Assembly (NCBI GenBank): GCA_025201375.1
Contig: JAIWZP010000044.1
Location: 181,301-245,300 of the forward strand
Reading direction: 5' to 3'
From: Gongronella butleri
Taxonomy: Eukaryota > Mucoromycota > Mucoromycetes > Mucorales > Cunninghamellaceae
DNA length: 64,000 nucleotides
This document shows, piece by piece, positions 1-11,555 of this stretch. The notes beneath the pieces were generated by a model. That model worked only from the letters and a program-made list of their open reading frames with translations. It did not search any database and was not told the origin of the DNA. How positions within the stretch are numbered: the stretch's first letter is position 1; each line of letters starts with the position of its first letter. A program made the translations under genes and the position numbers.

Positions 1-208
1 CCCCGCGCGCGGCGGCCAAAAGTCGATCCGAATCTGGTTGCACACCACGCAAATCAGGAGCAAAGACGACGCCACAATGCATGCACAGCAGGCACAATGC
101 CAGGACAGCAGCTGGGTAGCCATGAAGTCATGTTTGCATGTTTTTCTGATTTTTTTTCAAAAATTCATGGAAGACTCTTGAGTTTCTTCTTGGATTGTTA
201 TTCATCGG
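1..208 (+). repeat. Dispersed repeat copy, tRNA-Pro-linked family (third copy)
   Basis: This stretch matches 17040-17254 on the same strand and 15932-16150 on the opposite strand over about 200 bp. Its shared right end, an ATTCATCG-like end, is the point where the other two copies meet tRNA-Pro sequence. Here the tRNA part is absent and the sequence runs into a T tract. No coding potential is seen. Confidence 0.7.
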
Positions 209-494
209 CGAAGCTTTTTTTTTTTTTTTTTTTTTTCAAGGCGCGACTCACCAGCCGAAAATCAATATCATAGTCACGATTTGCCCACCGCGATTGCCGC
301 GCCCGCTTCAATTATCTGATACCCCGCGGGCCGTCCATAAATGGATATGCCCTACGCCATCCCAATTTTGCCATTTTCTACCCCTTTCTTTTCATTTTCT
401 TCTTTTTTTTTTCTCTTTACCTACTTATTCATGACGATCAGCAAAGAAGAAAATCTCGCTCAAGTTGAGCGCCCTGTTGATCTCATGGCGATGG

Positions 495-500
495 TATAAA
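495..500 (+). promoter_or_regulatory. TATA box of kinase gene A
   Basis: TATAAA lies 74 nt upstream of the start codon at 574. It is conserved at the same distance in the duplicate gene. Confidence 0.5.
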
Positions 501-573
501 TTTACAAAGGAATGATCCCATAGATGCTTTAAAATTCATCACATTTTTCTGTCAATGGCAGACCACTAATACC

Positions 574-2926
574 ATGAATACCACTCTGCCGCCTAAATCA
601 TCGCAAACATCGTTAGAAACGGCCACTAATCAGCGGCAACAGACACATGATTCGAGCGTAGCTAAAATCTCTGGCGCGTCTGGCCGAATGTCGCCAAACG
701 AGTTTCCAAAGATAGCGATACATCAAGTATGATGAAACAAAAAAAAAAGGGGGCGACGCGAGCTCAATTAACCCACATTTTTATTTTTAGCCATGGCCAA
801 GCCCATCTTTTGATTTAGAATGCGAACTAGCTAATGACACGAAAAGGGCGTCACAAAAAACCACCTCAAGCTACGGCGACGCGCAGGAATCCGATGTCAA
901 TGAAGAAAATGGTGCGCTTTATGGCTCTTTATCCTTTGAAACTCACCTTATATTTTTCTTTTTTTCTTTCTCGTGACCAGAGGTGACACCGGATCTTGGC
1001 GCAGAAAACGTCGCTATGCAAGGAGCCATGAGTGACACGTGCGTCTTCCAGCCAAAACAAGCAATTTTTCTTACGCGCTTTTTTTTTTTTTTTTTTTACA
1101 ATTTTTATTGCAGTGACCAAGCCAATGAAAATCTAGAGCGGCAGCAACTCCAAGATATGGAGAGTCCAATATCACAACCAACGTCAACGACTCTACACGA
1201 CACAAATGGACCTATGACGCTCACTTCAGCATTATTTCATTCAATGCTTATAGCGATTCTGGCGCTTTACGTTTCAGGGATTGGTCTACTGCAATTAGTA
1301 GTGGACTTATGGTATAATCCCGGCGGCTGGCTTGATACATTATCTAGGATGTATATGGTGGTAGTGCAATTAATCAACAAGGCGCAAGTGAATCCTGTGC
1401 AATTAATCAACAAGGCGCTTAAGGCGCTAGTGTATCCTGATCCTGCGCATGTGGCTACTAGAGATAGCATGATTCATGCGATCACGCCCCCCGCCGTCGC
1501 CGCCGACACGGATCAACCCCAACAATACCAGCGGTTAGCTAAAAAATGGCAGAGAAAACGCGTTATATTAAGCAAATTGTCGTATATTGACGCGATTTTT
1601 TGTTTGCTGTTTAGCAGTACCAACGTCGTCAAGCCGACTCAGGAGCATGTTATGCGAGCGCCGACGCCTAATTCTTCGCCAGCTCTTGTGCAATGGGAAC
1701 GCGGCCGCTTGATTGGCCGAGGACATTTTGGCGCAGTCTATCTGGCCAAAAATTTGACCCATTACACGACGTTTGCCGTCAAGGTGATCAACCTCAACAC
1801 GACAAAGACATATCAAACCACCATGAACCCGCTCAATGTTGAGATTCGACTTCTAGCCAAACTCAAACACGAAAATATTGTGTGCTACCTCGGCCACAAT
1901 TTCGAAATTAACCAGTCAAGGATTGAGGAGCGGCTGCTGATCTTCATGGAGTTTGTGTCTGGCGGCAGTGTGGCCAGCCTTCTCAAAGAAAAGGGCAAAT
2001 TTCGCGTGCCCGTGATACGCCATTTTACGCGCCAGGTCGCCCGAGGTCTCGCATATATCCACGGCCAAATGGGGATCCATCGCGTAATTCCATCACATCA
2101 CGTCTCATTTTTGGCTCACTCTTCTTTTTCTGTAAAAAAAAGGACATTAAAGCTGCCATCCATCGCGTAATTCCATCACATCAAGTCTCATTTTTGGCTC
2201 ATTATTCTTTTTCTATAAAAAATAGGACATTAAAGCTGCCAATATTCTTGTCAACGGGCAAGGCGTGTGCAAAATTTCTGACTTTGGCTTGTCCAGGATC
2301 AACCACCACGATGAGGCTTACATGTCAATGACAGGCAGCCGCGGATTTAGCGGCAGCGCGCCTTGGATGGCACCTGAGGCCGTGACGCAGCAAGAAAAAT
2401 ATAGCGCAAAAGTTGACATTTGGTCCTTTGGCTGCACAGTTCTTGAAATGGCGACGGGTGAGCGTCCTTGGCCAGAGAAAGAATTCGTTTTCATCGTGAA
2501 TCAGGTATGATAAAATGGTTACAAAAGCACGAAAAACCATTGCGATACGGTACGATGCGTCGCCATTCTCATATCTTGTCTTTATTTTTTAAACGTGTGC
2601 AGGTTGGTCAAGGAATAGCACCACCCATTCCCGAAAAATTCCCAGCAGATGTCCGTGAATTCATCAATCAATGCTTTGTCGTGTAAGCCTTTTCGAGAAA
2701 GAGTGCGCTGAAAACGCGTGAATTGCGAGAAAATCAGGGGGAAAATTCATTTTTTTTTTGCTACATTCAGCAATCCCAAGGACCGTCCCACTGCGACCGA
2801 CCTCTTATCTCATCCATTCCTACAAGAAGATCCTGACTTTGATTACATGGTAAAGGGGTCATCCGCGGGAAATTAACCTAATCACGCGTATTTACCGTGT
2901 TTTTTTGATAGTCGTTTCAATGGTAA
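574..2926 (+). CDS. Membrane-anchored STE11/MEKK-like Ser/Thr kinase, copy A
   Basis: Exons read as 574-726, 791-911, 981-1038, 1114-2083, 2226-2504, 2603-2682, 2771-2849 and 2912-2926, closing to 584 residues. A Ser/Thr/Gln-rich N-terminal part precedes one hydrophobic segment (around LIAILALYVSGIGLL). The kinase domain follows, with Gly loop IGRGHFGAVYLAK, the lysine in FAVKVIN, the catalytic loop split by introns as HR/DIKAAN, KISDFGLSR and WMAPEAV. The APE region and DIKAAN are of MAPKKK (STE11/MEKK) type. The protein ends SFQW just after the kinase C-lobe. Next to the hydrophobic segment, VQLINKA is repeated. An additional 33-nt in-frame intron near 1582-1614 is possible, because copy B needs one there. 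It is probably a membrane-tethered signalling kinase; ligand and substrate are unknown. Inclusion of the mini exon at 2143-2166 would insert eight residues in the catalytic loop. Confidence 0.8.
2075..2240 (+). repeat. 83-bp intron/exon tandem duplication in the kinase A catalytic loop
   Basis: 2075-2157 is repeated as 2158-2240. Each copy holds nine bases coding IHR, a 59-nt GTAATT...AG intron, and fifteen bases coding DIKAA. The result is intron 2084-2142, a 24-nt in-frame mini exon 2143-2166 (D-I-K-A-A-I-H-R), and intron 2167-2225. Splicing the outer sites gives a canonical HRDIKAAN loop. Using all sites inserts a second partial loop of eight residues. Confidence 0.85.
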
Positions 2927-3540
2927 TGGGTACTTTATATCCCTGGTCCTCCTTTGACTTGTTCTTCGCACTTTCTTTTATCATTCCATTCCACGGCATT
3001 GCTGTATCATAGCTCGCAATTTCGACAATAAACGTTCAAAATACGATAAAAAGGCTAAAATGTCGATTTCCTCATCTGCCACCTAATCAATCCCTATTTT
3101 ATTGCGCAGCACGCGTTTGAAACACTCGTACAGCATGCACGGTACGTTTTGGAGTGTTTGGCATTGAGCTATCATAAAAAAGTATCAAAACAACCAAAAA
3201 GCTTCAAGTTTGAGATTACTGGCATTGCAATGATCCAAACGCTGTCAACTTTGGATTAGATGTCCCTAAACGAAAAGCAAAAGCATCATGTCGTTCAAAT
3301 ATGGGGTCGTTTGCAAGGCAGTCTCAAAAGAATCTCAGCCAAAAGGGCTCATTCAACTATCATCCTGGTCATTGGCTGGGCAACAATATATCAACCATCG
3401 CGTGTGATATCTCACATCAATGAGCGAGACAAAAGAGCTAAACATGCTTGTAGTTTGGGATGAATGCGTTGAGATCTCGGCAATTTTGTCATAAAAATAG
3501 TATTTTCGATCTTTTTTTTTTTTTTTTTTTTTTTTTTTTC
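2927..3540. other. 3' flank of kinase A, no gene seen
   Basis: It contains an AATAAA signal near 3026-3031 and a stretch duplicated at 6376-6960. It ends in a T tract of about 30 nt. No convincing coding sequence is present: the 67-codon frame at 3260 is not preserved in the second copy because of a small deletion. Confidence 0.6.
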
Positions 3541-3808
3541 CTCAAGGCGCGACTTACCAGCCGAAAATCAATACTGTATCATAGTCACGATTTGCCCACC
3601 GCGATTGCCGCGCCCGCTTCAATTATCTGATACCCCGCGGGCCGTCCATAAATGGATATGCCCTACGCCATCCCAATTTTGCCCTTTTCTTCCTCTTACT
3701 TTTCATTTTCTTCTTTTTTTTTTTTTCTCTTTACCTACTTATTCATGACGATCAGCAAAGAAGAAAATCTCGCTCAAGTTGAGCGCCCTGTTGATTTCAT
3801 GGCGATGG

Positions 3809-3814
3809 TATAAA
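3809..3814 (+). promoter_or_regulatory. TATA box of kinase gene B
   Basis: TATAAA lies 74 nt upstream of the start codon at 3888, as in copy A. Confidence 0.5.
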
Positions 3815-3887
3815 TTTACAAAGGAATGATCCCATAGATGCTTTAAAATTCATCACATTTTTCTGTCAATGGCAGACCACTAATACC

Positions 3888-6375
3888 ATGAATGCCACTC
3901 TGCCTCCTAAATCATCGCAAATATCCTTAGAAACGGCCACTAATCAACGGCAACAGACACATGACTCGAGCGTACCAAAAATCTCTGGCGCGTCCGACAG
4001 CATGTCGCCAAACGAGTTTCCAAAGATAGCGATACATCAAGTGTGACGAAACAAAAAAAGGGGGCGACGCGAGCTCAATTAGCCCACATTTTTATTTTTA
4101 GCCATGGCCAAGCCCATTTTTTGATTTAGAATGCGAGCTAGCTAATGACGCGAAAAGGGCGTCACAAAAAACCACCTCAAGCTGCAACGACACGCAGGAA
4201 TCCGATGTCAATGAAGAAAATGGTGCGCTTTATGGCTCTTTATCCTTTGAAACTCACCTTGTATTTTTCTTTTTTTCTTTCTCATGACCAGAGATGACAC
4301 CGGATCTTGGCGCAGAAAACGTCGCTATGCAAAGAGCCATGAGTGACACGTGCGTCTTCCAGCCAAAGCAAGCAATTTTTCTTATTACTGACACGCATGT
4401 TTTTTTTACAATTTTTTTGCAGTGACCGAGCCAATGAAAATCCAGAGCGGAAGCAACTCCAAGATGTGGAGAGTCCAATATCACAACCAACGTCAACGAC
4501 TCTACACGACACAGATGGCTCTAAGACGCTCACTCCAGCATCAACGTATTCATTGATGGCTGATATGGTGCTTTTAATTATAGTGGCTCTTTTAGTGCTA
4601 GTATTAGCGAAATTAGTACTAAGAGTGGCGTTATGGTATTATCCCGGCGCCTGGCATTTGGAAGTTGATCTATCAGAAGAGTTGGCGTCTATGGGCTTTC
4701 TCACTGTAGCGTTTTTGTGGCTGGTAATGAAAGATTCCGTAAGCAAGGCGCAAGAGAATCCTGGTCCTGCGCATGTGGCTGCGAGAGATAGCATGATTCA
4801 TGCGATTACGCCCCCCGCCGTCGCCGCCGACACGGATCAAACCCAACTATACCAGCGGTTAGTTAAAAAATGCGTTATATTAAGCAAATTGTTGTATATT
4901 GACGCGATGTTTTTTTTTGCTGCTTAGCGATACCAACGGCCCTTCGCTTTGGTCAAGGCACCCAAACCACACCAACCAGCGCGTCTTTGACCCATCTTTG
5001 TCAGATAGGCGCATTTTATCCCCAGTTCCTTCCTTGCAAATGACGCTGGCGTCACCATTACCGACCATGACACGCCTCGTCGAGCCGACTCAGGAGCATG
5101 TTATGCGAGCGCCGACGCCTAATTCTTCGCCAACTCGTGTGCAATGGGAATGCGGCCGCGAGATTGGCCGAGGACATTTTGGCAAAGTCTATCTGGCCAA
5201 AAATTTGACCCATGACACGACGTTTGCCGTCAAGGTGATTAACCTCAACACGACAAGCGCATATCAATCCACCATGAATCCACGCAATGCTGAGATTCGA
5301 CTCCTAGCCGAGCTCAAGCACGAAAATGTTGTGGACTACCTCGGCCACAATTTCGAAATTAACCAGTCAAGGATTGAGGAGCGGCTGCTGATCTTCATGG
5401 AGTTTGTGTCTGGCGGCAGTGTGGCCAGCCTTCTCAAAGAAAAGGGCAAATTTCGCGTGCCCGTGATACGCCATTTTACGCGCCAGGTCGCCCGAGGTCT
5501 CGCATATATCCACGGCCAAATGGGGATCCATCGCGTAATTCCATCACATCACGTCTCATTTTTGGCTCACTCTTCTTTTTCTGTAAAAAAAGGACATTAA
5601 AGCTGCCATCCATCGCGTAATTCCATCACATCAAGTCTCATTTTTGGCTCATTATTCTTTTTCTATAAAAAATAGGACATTAAAGCTGCCAATATTCTTG
5701 TCAACGGGCAAGGCGTGTGCAAAATTTCTGACTTTGGCTTGTCCAGGATCAACCACCACGATGAGGCTTACATGTCAATGACAGGCAGCCGCGGATTTAG
5801 CGGCAGCGCGCCTTGGATGGCACCTGAGGCCGTGACGCAGCAAGAAAAATATAGCGCAAAAGTTGACATTTGGTCCTTTGGCTGCACAGTTCTTGAAATG
5901 GCGACGGGTGAGCGTCCTTGGCCAGAGAAAGAATTCGTTTTCATCGTTGGTCAGGTATGATAAACTGGTTACAAAAGCAAGAAAAAACATTGCGATGCGT
6001 TACAATGCGTCGCCCTTCTCATATGTTGTCTGTATTTTTTAAACGTGTGCAGGTTGGTCAAGGAATAGCACCACCCATTCCCGAAAAATTCCCAGCAGAT
6101 GTCCGTGAATTCATCAATCAATGCTTTGTCGTGTAAGCCTTTTTGAGAAAGGATGCGCTGAACACGCGTGAATTGCGAGAAAATCAGGGGGAAAATTCAT
6201 TTTTTTTTTGCTACATTCAGCAATCCCAATGACCGACCCACTGCGACCGACCTCTTATCTCATCCATTCCTACAAGAAGATCCTGACTTTGATTACATGG
6301 TAAAGGGGTCATCTGCGAGAATTTAACCTAATCACGCGTATTTACCGCGATTTTTGATAGTCGTTTCAATGGTAA
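3888..6375 (+). CDS. Membrane-anchored STE11/MEKK-like Ser/Thr kinase, copy B
   Basis: Exons read as 3888-4040, 4102-4222, 4292-4349, 4423-4893, 4928-5534, 5676-5954, 6053-6132, 6221-6299 and 6361-6375, closing to 620 residues. The frame closes only if a 34-nt intron (4894-4927, GTATAT...TTAG) is removed. The kinase domain is nearly identical to copy A: IGRGHFGKVYLAK, FAVKVIN, HR/DIKAAN, SDFGLSR, WMAPEAV. The membrane part differs, being a long hydrophobic run (around LLIIVALLVLVLAKLVL) followed by a second one (FLTVAFLWLVM). About 35 extra residues follow before the kinase domain. The pattern of variable membrane part and fixed kinase suggests different inputs feeding the same output; that is inference. 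The duplicated catalytic-loop intron is shared with copy A. Confidence 0.8.
5526..5690 (+). repeat. Intron/exon tandem duplication in the kinase B catalytic loop
   Basis: Same arrangement as in kinase A: intron 5535-5592 (58 nt), mini exon 5593-5616 (24 nt, in frame), intron 5617-5675 (59 nt). It therefore arose before the two genes separated or was spread by gene conversion. Confidence 0.85.
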
Positions 6376-7340
6376 TGGGTACTTTATATCCCTGGTCCTC
6401 CTTTGACTTGTTCTTCGCACTTTCTTTTATCATTCCATTCCACGGCATTGCTGTATCATAGCTCGCAATTTCGACAATAAACGTTCAAAATACGATAAAA
6501 AGGCTAAAATGTCGATTTCCTCATCTGCCACCTAATCAATCCCTATTTTATTGCGCAGCACGCGTTTGAAACACTCGTACAGCATGCACGGTACGTTTTG
6601 GAGTGTTTGGCATTGAGCTATCATAAAAAAGTATCAAAACAACCAAAAAGCTTCAAGTTTGAGATTACTGGCATTGCAATGATCCAAACGCTGTCAACTT
6701 TGGATTAGATGTCCCTAAACGAAAAGCAAAAGCATCATGTCGTTCAAATATGGGGTCGTTTGCAAGGCAGTCTCAAAAGAATCTCAGCCAAAAGGGCTCA
6801 TTCAACTATCATCCTGGTCATTGGCTGGGCAAAATATATCAACCATCGCGTGTGATATCTCACATCAATGAGCGATACAAAAGAGCTAAACACGCTTGTG
6901 GTTTGGGATGAATGCGTTGAGATCTCGGCAATTTTGTCATAAAAATAGTATTTTCGATCTTTTTTTTTTTTATTTTTTTTTTATTTTTACAACGCGTGGC
7001 TCTGGAGCAAATTAGTCGATTGCCAAAACATACTTTACATCATGTTCTATTGGCAATCATTACCTGATTCAATGATGGAACAAGCCAGGGCAAGAGCATC
7101 ATGAGCAACTTGACAAATGATCGTTATTGAAAAAAGAGTCTATGTGATTCCTCAACCAGGCATTGCCACAGGTCCCAAATATATCGTAACGTGAAAAAGA
7201 CGAGAAAGAACACTGAGTGGACCTCGGATTCCATTGAACAAAAGTCATTTATGCCCGCCACGCGCAAAATCAAAAATCAGCCGTGTATGGCTCCCGAAAC
7301 AAAATGGAAAAATCAGCACGCCAGAATAGCGCGAAACTTG
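6376..7340. other. 3' flank of kinase B and intergenic DNA, no gene seen
   Basis: 6376-6960 copies the flank of kinase A. 6961-7340 holds a T-rich tract and unremarkable sequence with only short open frames. Confidence 0.6.
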
Positions 7341-7344
7341 CACA

Positions 7345-7960
7345 CAAGAAGAAGCGTATGGAGAAACCGTGGAAAATGCGAAAAAGAATATGATCGACCT
7401 GGAAGTTGACGAGCAATTCGCAATTTCAGATTTTATTGTAACCGCGAATTGCGCGGGAAAAACGCGTCGACAGAACCGCGCTAACGCGTCCACTAGTAAG
7501 CGCGACGTCAGATCCATGGAATTGGTTGAGACTTGTCGTATGTAGCACGACGTTTGACGCGCTTTTTCCGAGATGAAAATTGTCAGAGATTTTCAAACTG
7601 TGTCAAAAATGCCAAAAACGTCAATTTTTTTCATTGATCTCCAATGTCCACGTACGCGCCCAGCCATGACCATTCTGATTAAATAACTTTCAAGGCGCTG
7701 CGTCTAATCCTCGTCGAGTTGACCTGCAGTCGAAAACAAGTCCATAAACACATTTAACGCTGAACCACCCAATGCACCCTGGATTTTATTCAATTTTCTT
7801 TCGGTGAATGATGTGCGTTTACCATGTGATTGAATGGGCGTGGCAATCTGAGGAAACAAGTCGCCATTTGTGAAAATCGGCATTGTGCGCCATCTAGTGA
7901 CCGCAATGCTGCAAGAGTGGACTCTTTTGAACGACAGCCGCTGGATCAAAGTGTACGGAT
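7345..7960 (-). repeat. Half copy of a foldback repeat
   Basis: It matches the right half (about 18030-18660) and, in reverse, the left half (17423-18045) of the palindromic element at 17.4-18.7 kb. It starts at the inner GGAGAAACC(A)CGG motif and ends at the conserved outer motif GCGCCATCTAGTG followed by a GAGT-GACTC-like palindrome and TTTGAAC. It has no coding potential of its own. Confidence 0.75.
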
Positions 7961-8189
7961 TATTTTAAATTGTGATTTAATTGATAAGTGCTTGAAAAAA
8001 ACCATGAAAATTGACCGAGCACGGGTAAATTGAACCCACGGGTTGTAAAATCGCCTCGATTTTTTTTTTCCAGTGCTAAGTTGACTACCCTCCACAAGGC
8101 CGGAGGCTCTTATCCAAGGGCAGAAAAAGCTGCACGCCGGCACCCATGGCAAAAAAAAAAAGAGGCATATGATGGGATTTCAATGCTAT

Positions 8190-9500
8190 TTGCTGGTCAA
8201 ATCACACATTTCTTTTATTTTTATGCAAGTATTGTTCTCTATGCACCTCGACATCCGATAGCTTCTTGTGGGCAGCCAAGGGGCGATCTTTATGGATGCC
8301 TTGCATTGCGCAATCACCCGAGGTACTTGGGGCCCTGGCGCGGAGCCAAATATGCACCGATGCACCAATGGCCACTGCATCATCTTGAAGAACCATTTGG
8401 ACGCGAGGCGCCTCAATGTTCTGCTGGTCCTACAGGCTGAGGTGGCCTGTGACCGGCAGAGAATACCAGACGGCCGTTGCAGCATGGTCATCATATTTGC
8501 CTTTGGGCAAAAAAGCAATATGTCTTGATGGCCCACCGATTTCTGGGGAAGCAAAGTGGGTCCATGCCAAATTTCCAATGCTCTGAGACCAGACCGTTTA
8601 ATTTGACGCGGCGCAGTGTTGGGAAATCGAGCACTGCGCGCTCAAAGGCAGCTACGTTCAGCGACAGATCTTGAAGACGCGGCTTTGGACGCACCTCGCG
8701 CATTGATCGTCCGCATCGGTCAACTTGAACCAATAAAGTGACCGATGCGTCAGGGACGGCAGGTTGGCCAAAAGCAATGGCAAAGGGATGGTGGCAAATG
8801 GCGCAGATTCCAAAGGAGAGGAAAAAGGGGCTGAGCCATCCAGCCGCGGAGGCTGGCCGTCGGTCCTTGCAGGTTGATCAGAGCCCCACGCAGGCTGGAA
8901 ATTCAAGCACGGCGCCATCCACAAAAAAAAATCACCAATTGCAACACCTCGGACCTTTTGTATGCGTCATTGGATCGCTTTTTTTGACCGCGGTGAAGCA
9001 TTGCCTTGAGCGATGTTTGCTGCGGCTGCTGGACGAGAGCCTCGCGGTTGTTGATAAAACTGCAATTGCGGGAGCTGGCGCAGAATTGAGACGATTTGAT
9101 CGAGATTGCCATCTATTGCTTGATAATAGCTAGTAAAGCTGATGAGCACTCGGGAGCTGTGTGATCTTTTTTGTTTGTTGTCAATTGCTGACAGGGACGA
9201 CAAGCCCCATAAGGCTCAGGTGAAACCATTGGACGTTCTGCAAACGCGTCAGCAAACGACGATTGGTGTGCGTGACACCTCAAATGAATCGGTGGCCAAA
9301 CGCGGTAAAAGCGCTTGTGGTTTGACGACGGAAATCGGGTGGCTGTATCGACACGGTGGTCAATTGGGCGATCAAGAGACGGATGGCGCGGAGGAAGCAT
9401 CATTGCCATTGATGGTGCGGGCCGGCCATGGGCTCCTTGAGAAGGGCCAGGGTCAATTGCGGGAAGAGCCTTGAAAAAAAGGGGTCGAGAAGGAAACAAA
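8190..9500 (-). pseudogene. Possible decayed leucine-rich-repeat gene
   Basis: Fragments on the minus strand in changing frames read like leucine-rich repeats, for example LQDLSLNVAAFERAVLDF followed by PTLRRVKLNGL (near 8560-8680), LPLLLANLPSLTH (near 8760) and ILRQLPQLQF (near 9060). No single frame, start or intron chain joins them. This may be a broken F-box/LRR-type gene or an unresolved one with frameshifts. The call rests on leucine spacing only and is weak. Confidence 0.25.
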
Positions 9501-9699
9501 GAGATTTATCACCGTCATTCAAACGCCGCTTCGAAGCATGATGGGGGAGGGGGTCACGACCCGTTTTTTTCTGGATCGTGAGAATGAATAATTGCCCTTC
9601 ATCATCATGATTGCGCTTGCCAATGGGCAAGTGGCGGCACCAAGATGGCTCTCGTGTCGGCCTCGCCTTCCATCGCGTGATATCCGCCTTGTTTCCGGC

Positions 9700-11100
9700 A
9701 CGCAAACACATTCATGCAGGTGCCGCCCCCACCTTTTCCACGCCAATGGGGTTCCATGAGCCGATCCGACACTCGCACCCCCCTAGGACGCGCTCAATGT
9801 CAAGATCACCGACAAGCGCCCTCTGACCTCGTCGCGTTCGAGCGCAAATTCGACAAAAACCGCCCTCGCTCTCCATATTCATCTCTTGTTTGTCATCTCG
9901 GTCAATCGGTTGCCCACAAGCTGAATTTTATGCAAAATGGGCATGGAATCAGTCCCCACTCCCTTTTACCTGTATTTTTAACAGTGCGCATCTGGCCCGA
10001 CGCCAGGCGCACCATCTTCTTTGACCCTGCCAATGGCATCCGCAACGCCCGCCGTTCTTTTCACATGCATCCTTGACGAAAAAAATCACGCCTTTTCCTT
10101 TAGGACGCGCGAGTACACGCAAATGCAGGCAAAAAAAAGGGGCGCAAGTGCGAGAATTGGCACATAAAATCGCATCCGTTGGCAAAGAGTGCTCTGGCCA
10201 AGCGATCCGGCTGGAAAAAAAAAGAGATCAATTCCATCATGGTCGCCGCCCATTCAGATGCGCACCTGGCGCCTTGATTGTACAAAAGTCAAAACTACCG
10301 TCAATAAGACCAACACGAAAAAAAAAGCCGCAGTCCTGCCAAACGCGCAAGAAGCAAGGGCGCACAAACACTTTTATGCCACGCACGCCCCCAAAATGTT
10401 TACGCGAGGGGGGTTTTACAAAAATCACAGATACTTGTGTTTCTTTTTTGATTCAAAGATGCATGTTTCATGCAAGTGCAGACTCGGCAAAAAAAAAAGA
10501 GACTGTGCTTGCCGCAAAGTGCAACTATTTTTCGTTATTTTTTGCGTGCTGTCTTCAAATTTATGCACTTTTTGATGATGGATGCCCCAACGCGACTCTG
10601 TGACACGTGCTTGCTATGCCAATTGCTCGCAAAAAAAAAAAAAAATGGACTAGCACCCATTGCTTGTCAACAAAAGATGGATCGCGTTTTTTTTTTTTTT
10701 TTTTTTCGTCTTTTGACTTTTGCGAATTCCCAAGCGCCCCAATTCATTCATGAAAAAGCCCCCTCGGATCAACCGTCCTGAGACTGGCGATGCATTGACA
10801 ATTAGCCCCCGTAAAAGTCGGTGAGATAACATGCCCTTTTTTTTTATGGCACGACGCCGATGAGAAATTGCTTCCATTCAACAAAACCCTGCTCTTTTCA
10901 CGTCCAGCATGCCGCCGTGGACGCAAAATGATGGCTAAATCTTACACGAGCAGTCATTGGGGATAAGAACATGGCCATTAAAGGTTCCCCTTTTTTTTTT
11001 AAAAAAAAATAAAAAGACGCCTCTTTTATTTTTGTATAGGGAGGGCCATTGGCAATATCTTGCAAGGTAGACAGTGAGAGCCATGGCCAATATAGTGCCG
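9700..11100. other. Intergenic, no gene supported
   Basis: Mixed-composition DNA with many A and T runs (10620-10710, 10840, 10990). Only short, low-complexity open frames occur on both strands. A GGCGCCTTGATTGTAC stretch near 10270 resembles the junction motif in the 16.2/17.0 kb foldback arms. Nothing else is recognised. Confidence 0.5.
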
Positions 11101-11181
11101 ACATGTCTATTTTTTAAAGAAAAAAATCAGTCGACTATCTTTTAGGCAATGAGCCAAATGCAAAAGGGGGAAGAGTCTTAC

Positions 11182-11555
11182 CACATTGGATTTTCTTGCA
11201 CAATATTCAAATGCCCTTCCGCTTTTTTGACCGTTACATTCTCCCCCTTCGCATTCAATTGCGCAATGGCCTTGTCCAACGTTTGCGACGGCAATTCCAA
11301 CGTCCGCGTGTAGTATTTGAGACGCGGAGGGGCTTGACGCAGGCAATTGTCCATGCTCAGGAGCACCAATTGCTCAGCCGTAACACCAAAAGAGTCGTCC
11401 ATCTCGGTCTTGCCAACATCAATGCTGTCAACCACGGCGTCCGAACCCACATGAAACGTGTCAACAATGTAAAACTCCACCGCCTGCTGGATGGCTGACT
11501 TGATCAACGCCGCAGCTTCGTCGACGCAAATGTTGAAAGGGCTCGCGCGTGCCAT
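11182..11555 (-). pseudogene. Truncated paralogue of the orphan protein at 20.2-23.3 kb
   Basis: The open frame begins MARASPFN and runs 124 codons. It aligns with the first exon of the intact gene at 20204-20634: shared VDTF/GDTI, FGVTAEQL/FAVSDEQL, YYTRTLELPSQT/FYLRSFPVPPQT and VQENP/MHQNP segments. The donor (GTAAGAC) is at the same phase. The expected acceptor near 11107 would create a TGA codon at the junction, and the roughly 870-residue second exon is missing. It is either a pseudogene or a short protein made of the N-terminal domain only. Confidence 0.6.

Larger units (their letters stand above)
235..6960. repeat. Tandem segmental duplication carrying two kinase genes
   Basis: Unit 1 (about 235-3490) and unit 2 (about 3541-6960) are direct repeats. 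They include promoter, gene, terminator region and about 550 bp of 3' flank. Identity is very high in the 5' leader and from about 5350 to the end. The segment encoding the membrane region (about 1220-1650 against 4520-5090) has diverged and changed length. A long T tract separates the units. Confidence 0.9.

Noticed and set aside
195..434. Open frame with a poly-Phe run
   Set aside because: The Phe run is a T tract; the rest is the promoter and leader region of kinase A, conserved with the non-coding leader of copy B.
1114..2083. In-frame 33-nt intron at about 1582-1614 in kinase A as certain
   Set aside because: The frame stays open with or without it; only analogy with copy B supports splicing, so it is noted and not asserted.
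3260..3463. 67-codon frame (MSLNEKQKHHVVQIW...) after kinase A with a faint globin-like start
   Set aside because: The duplicate at about 6711 carries a small deletion that breaks the frame, and no globin His positions can be placed.
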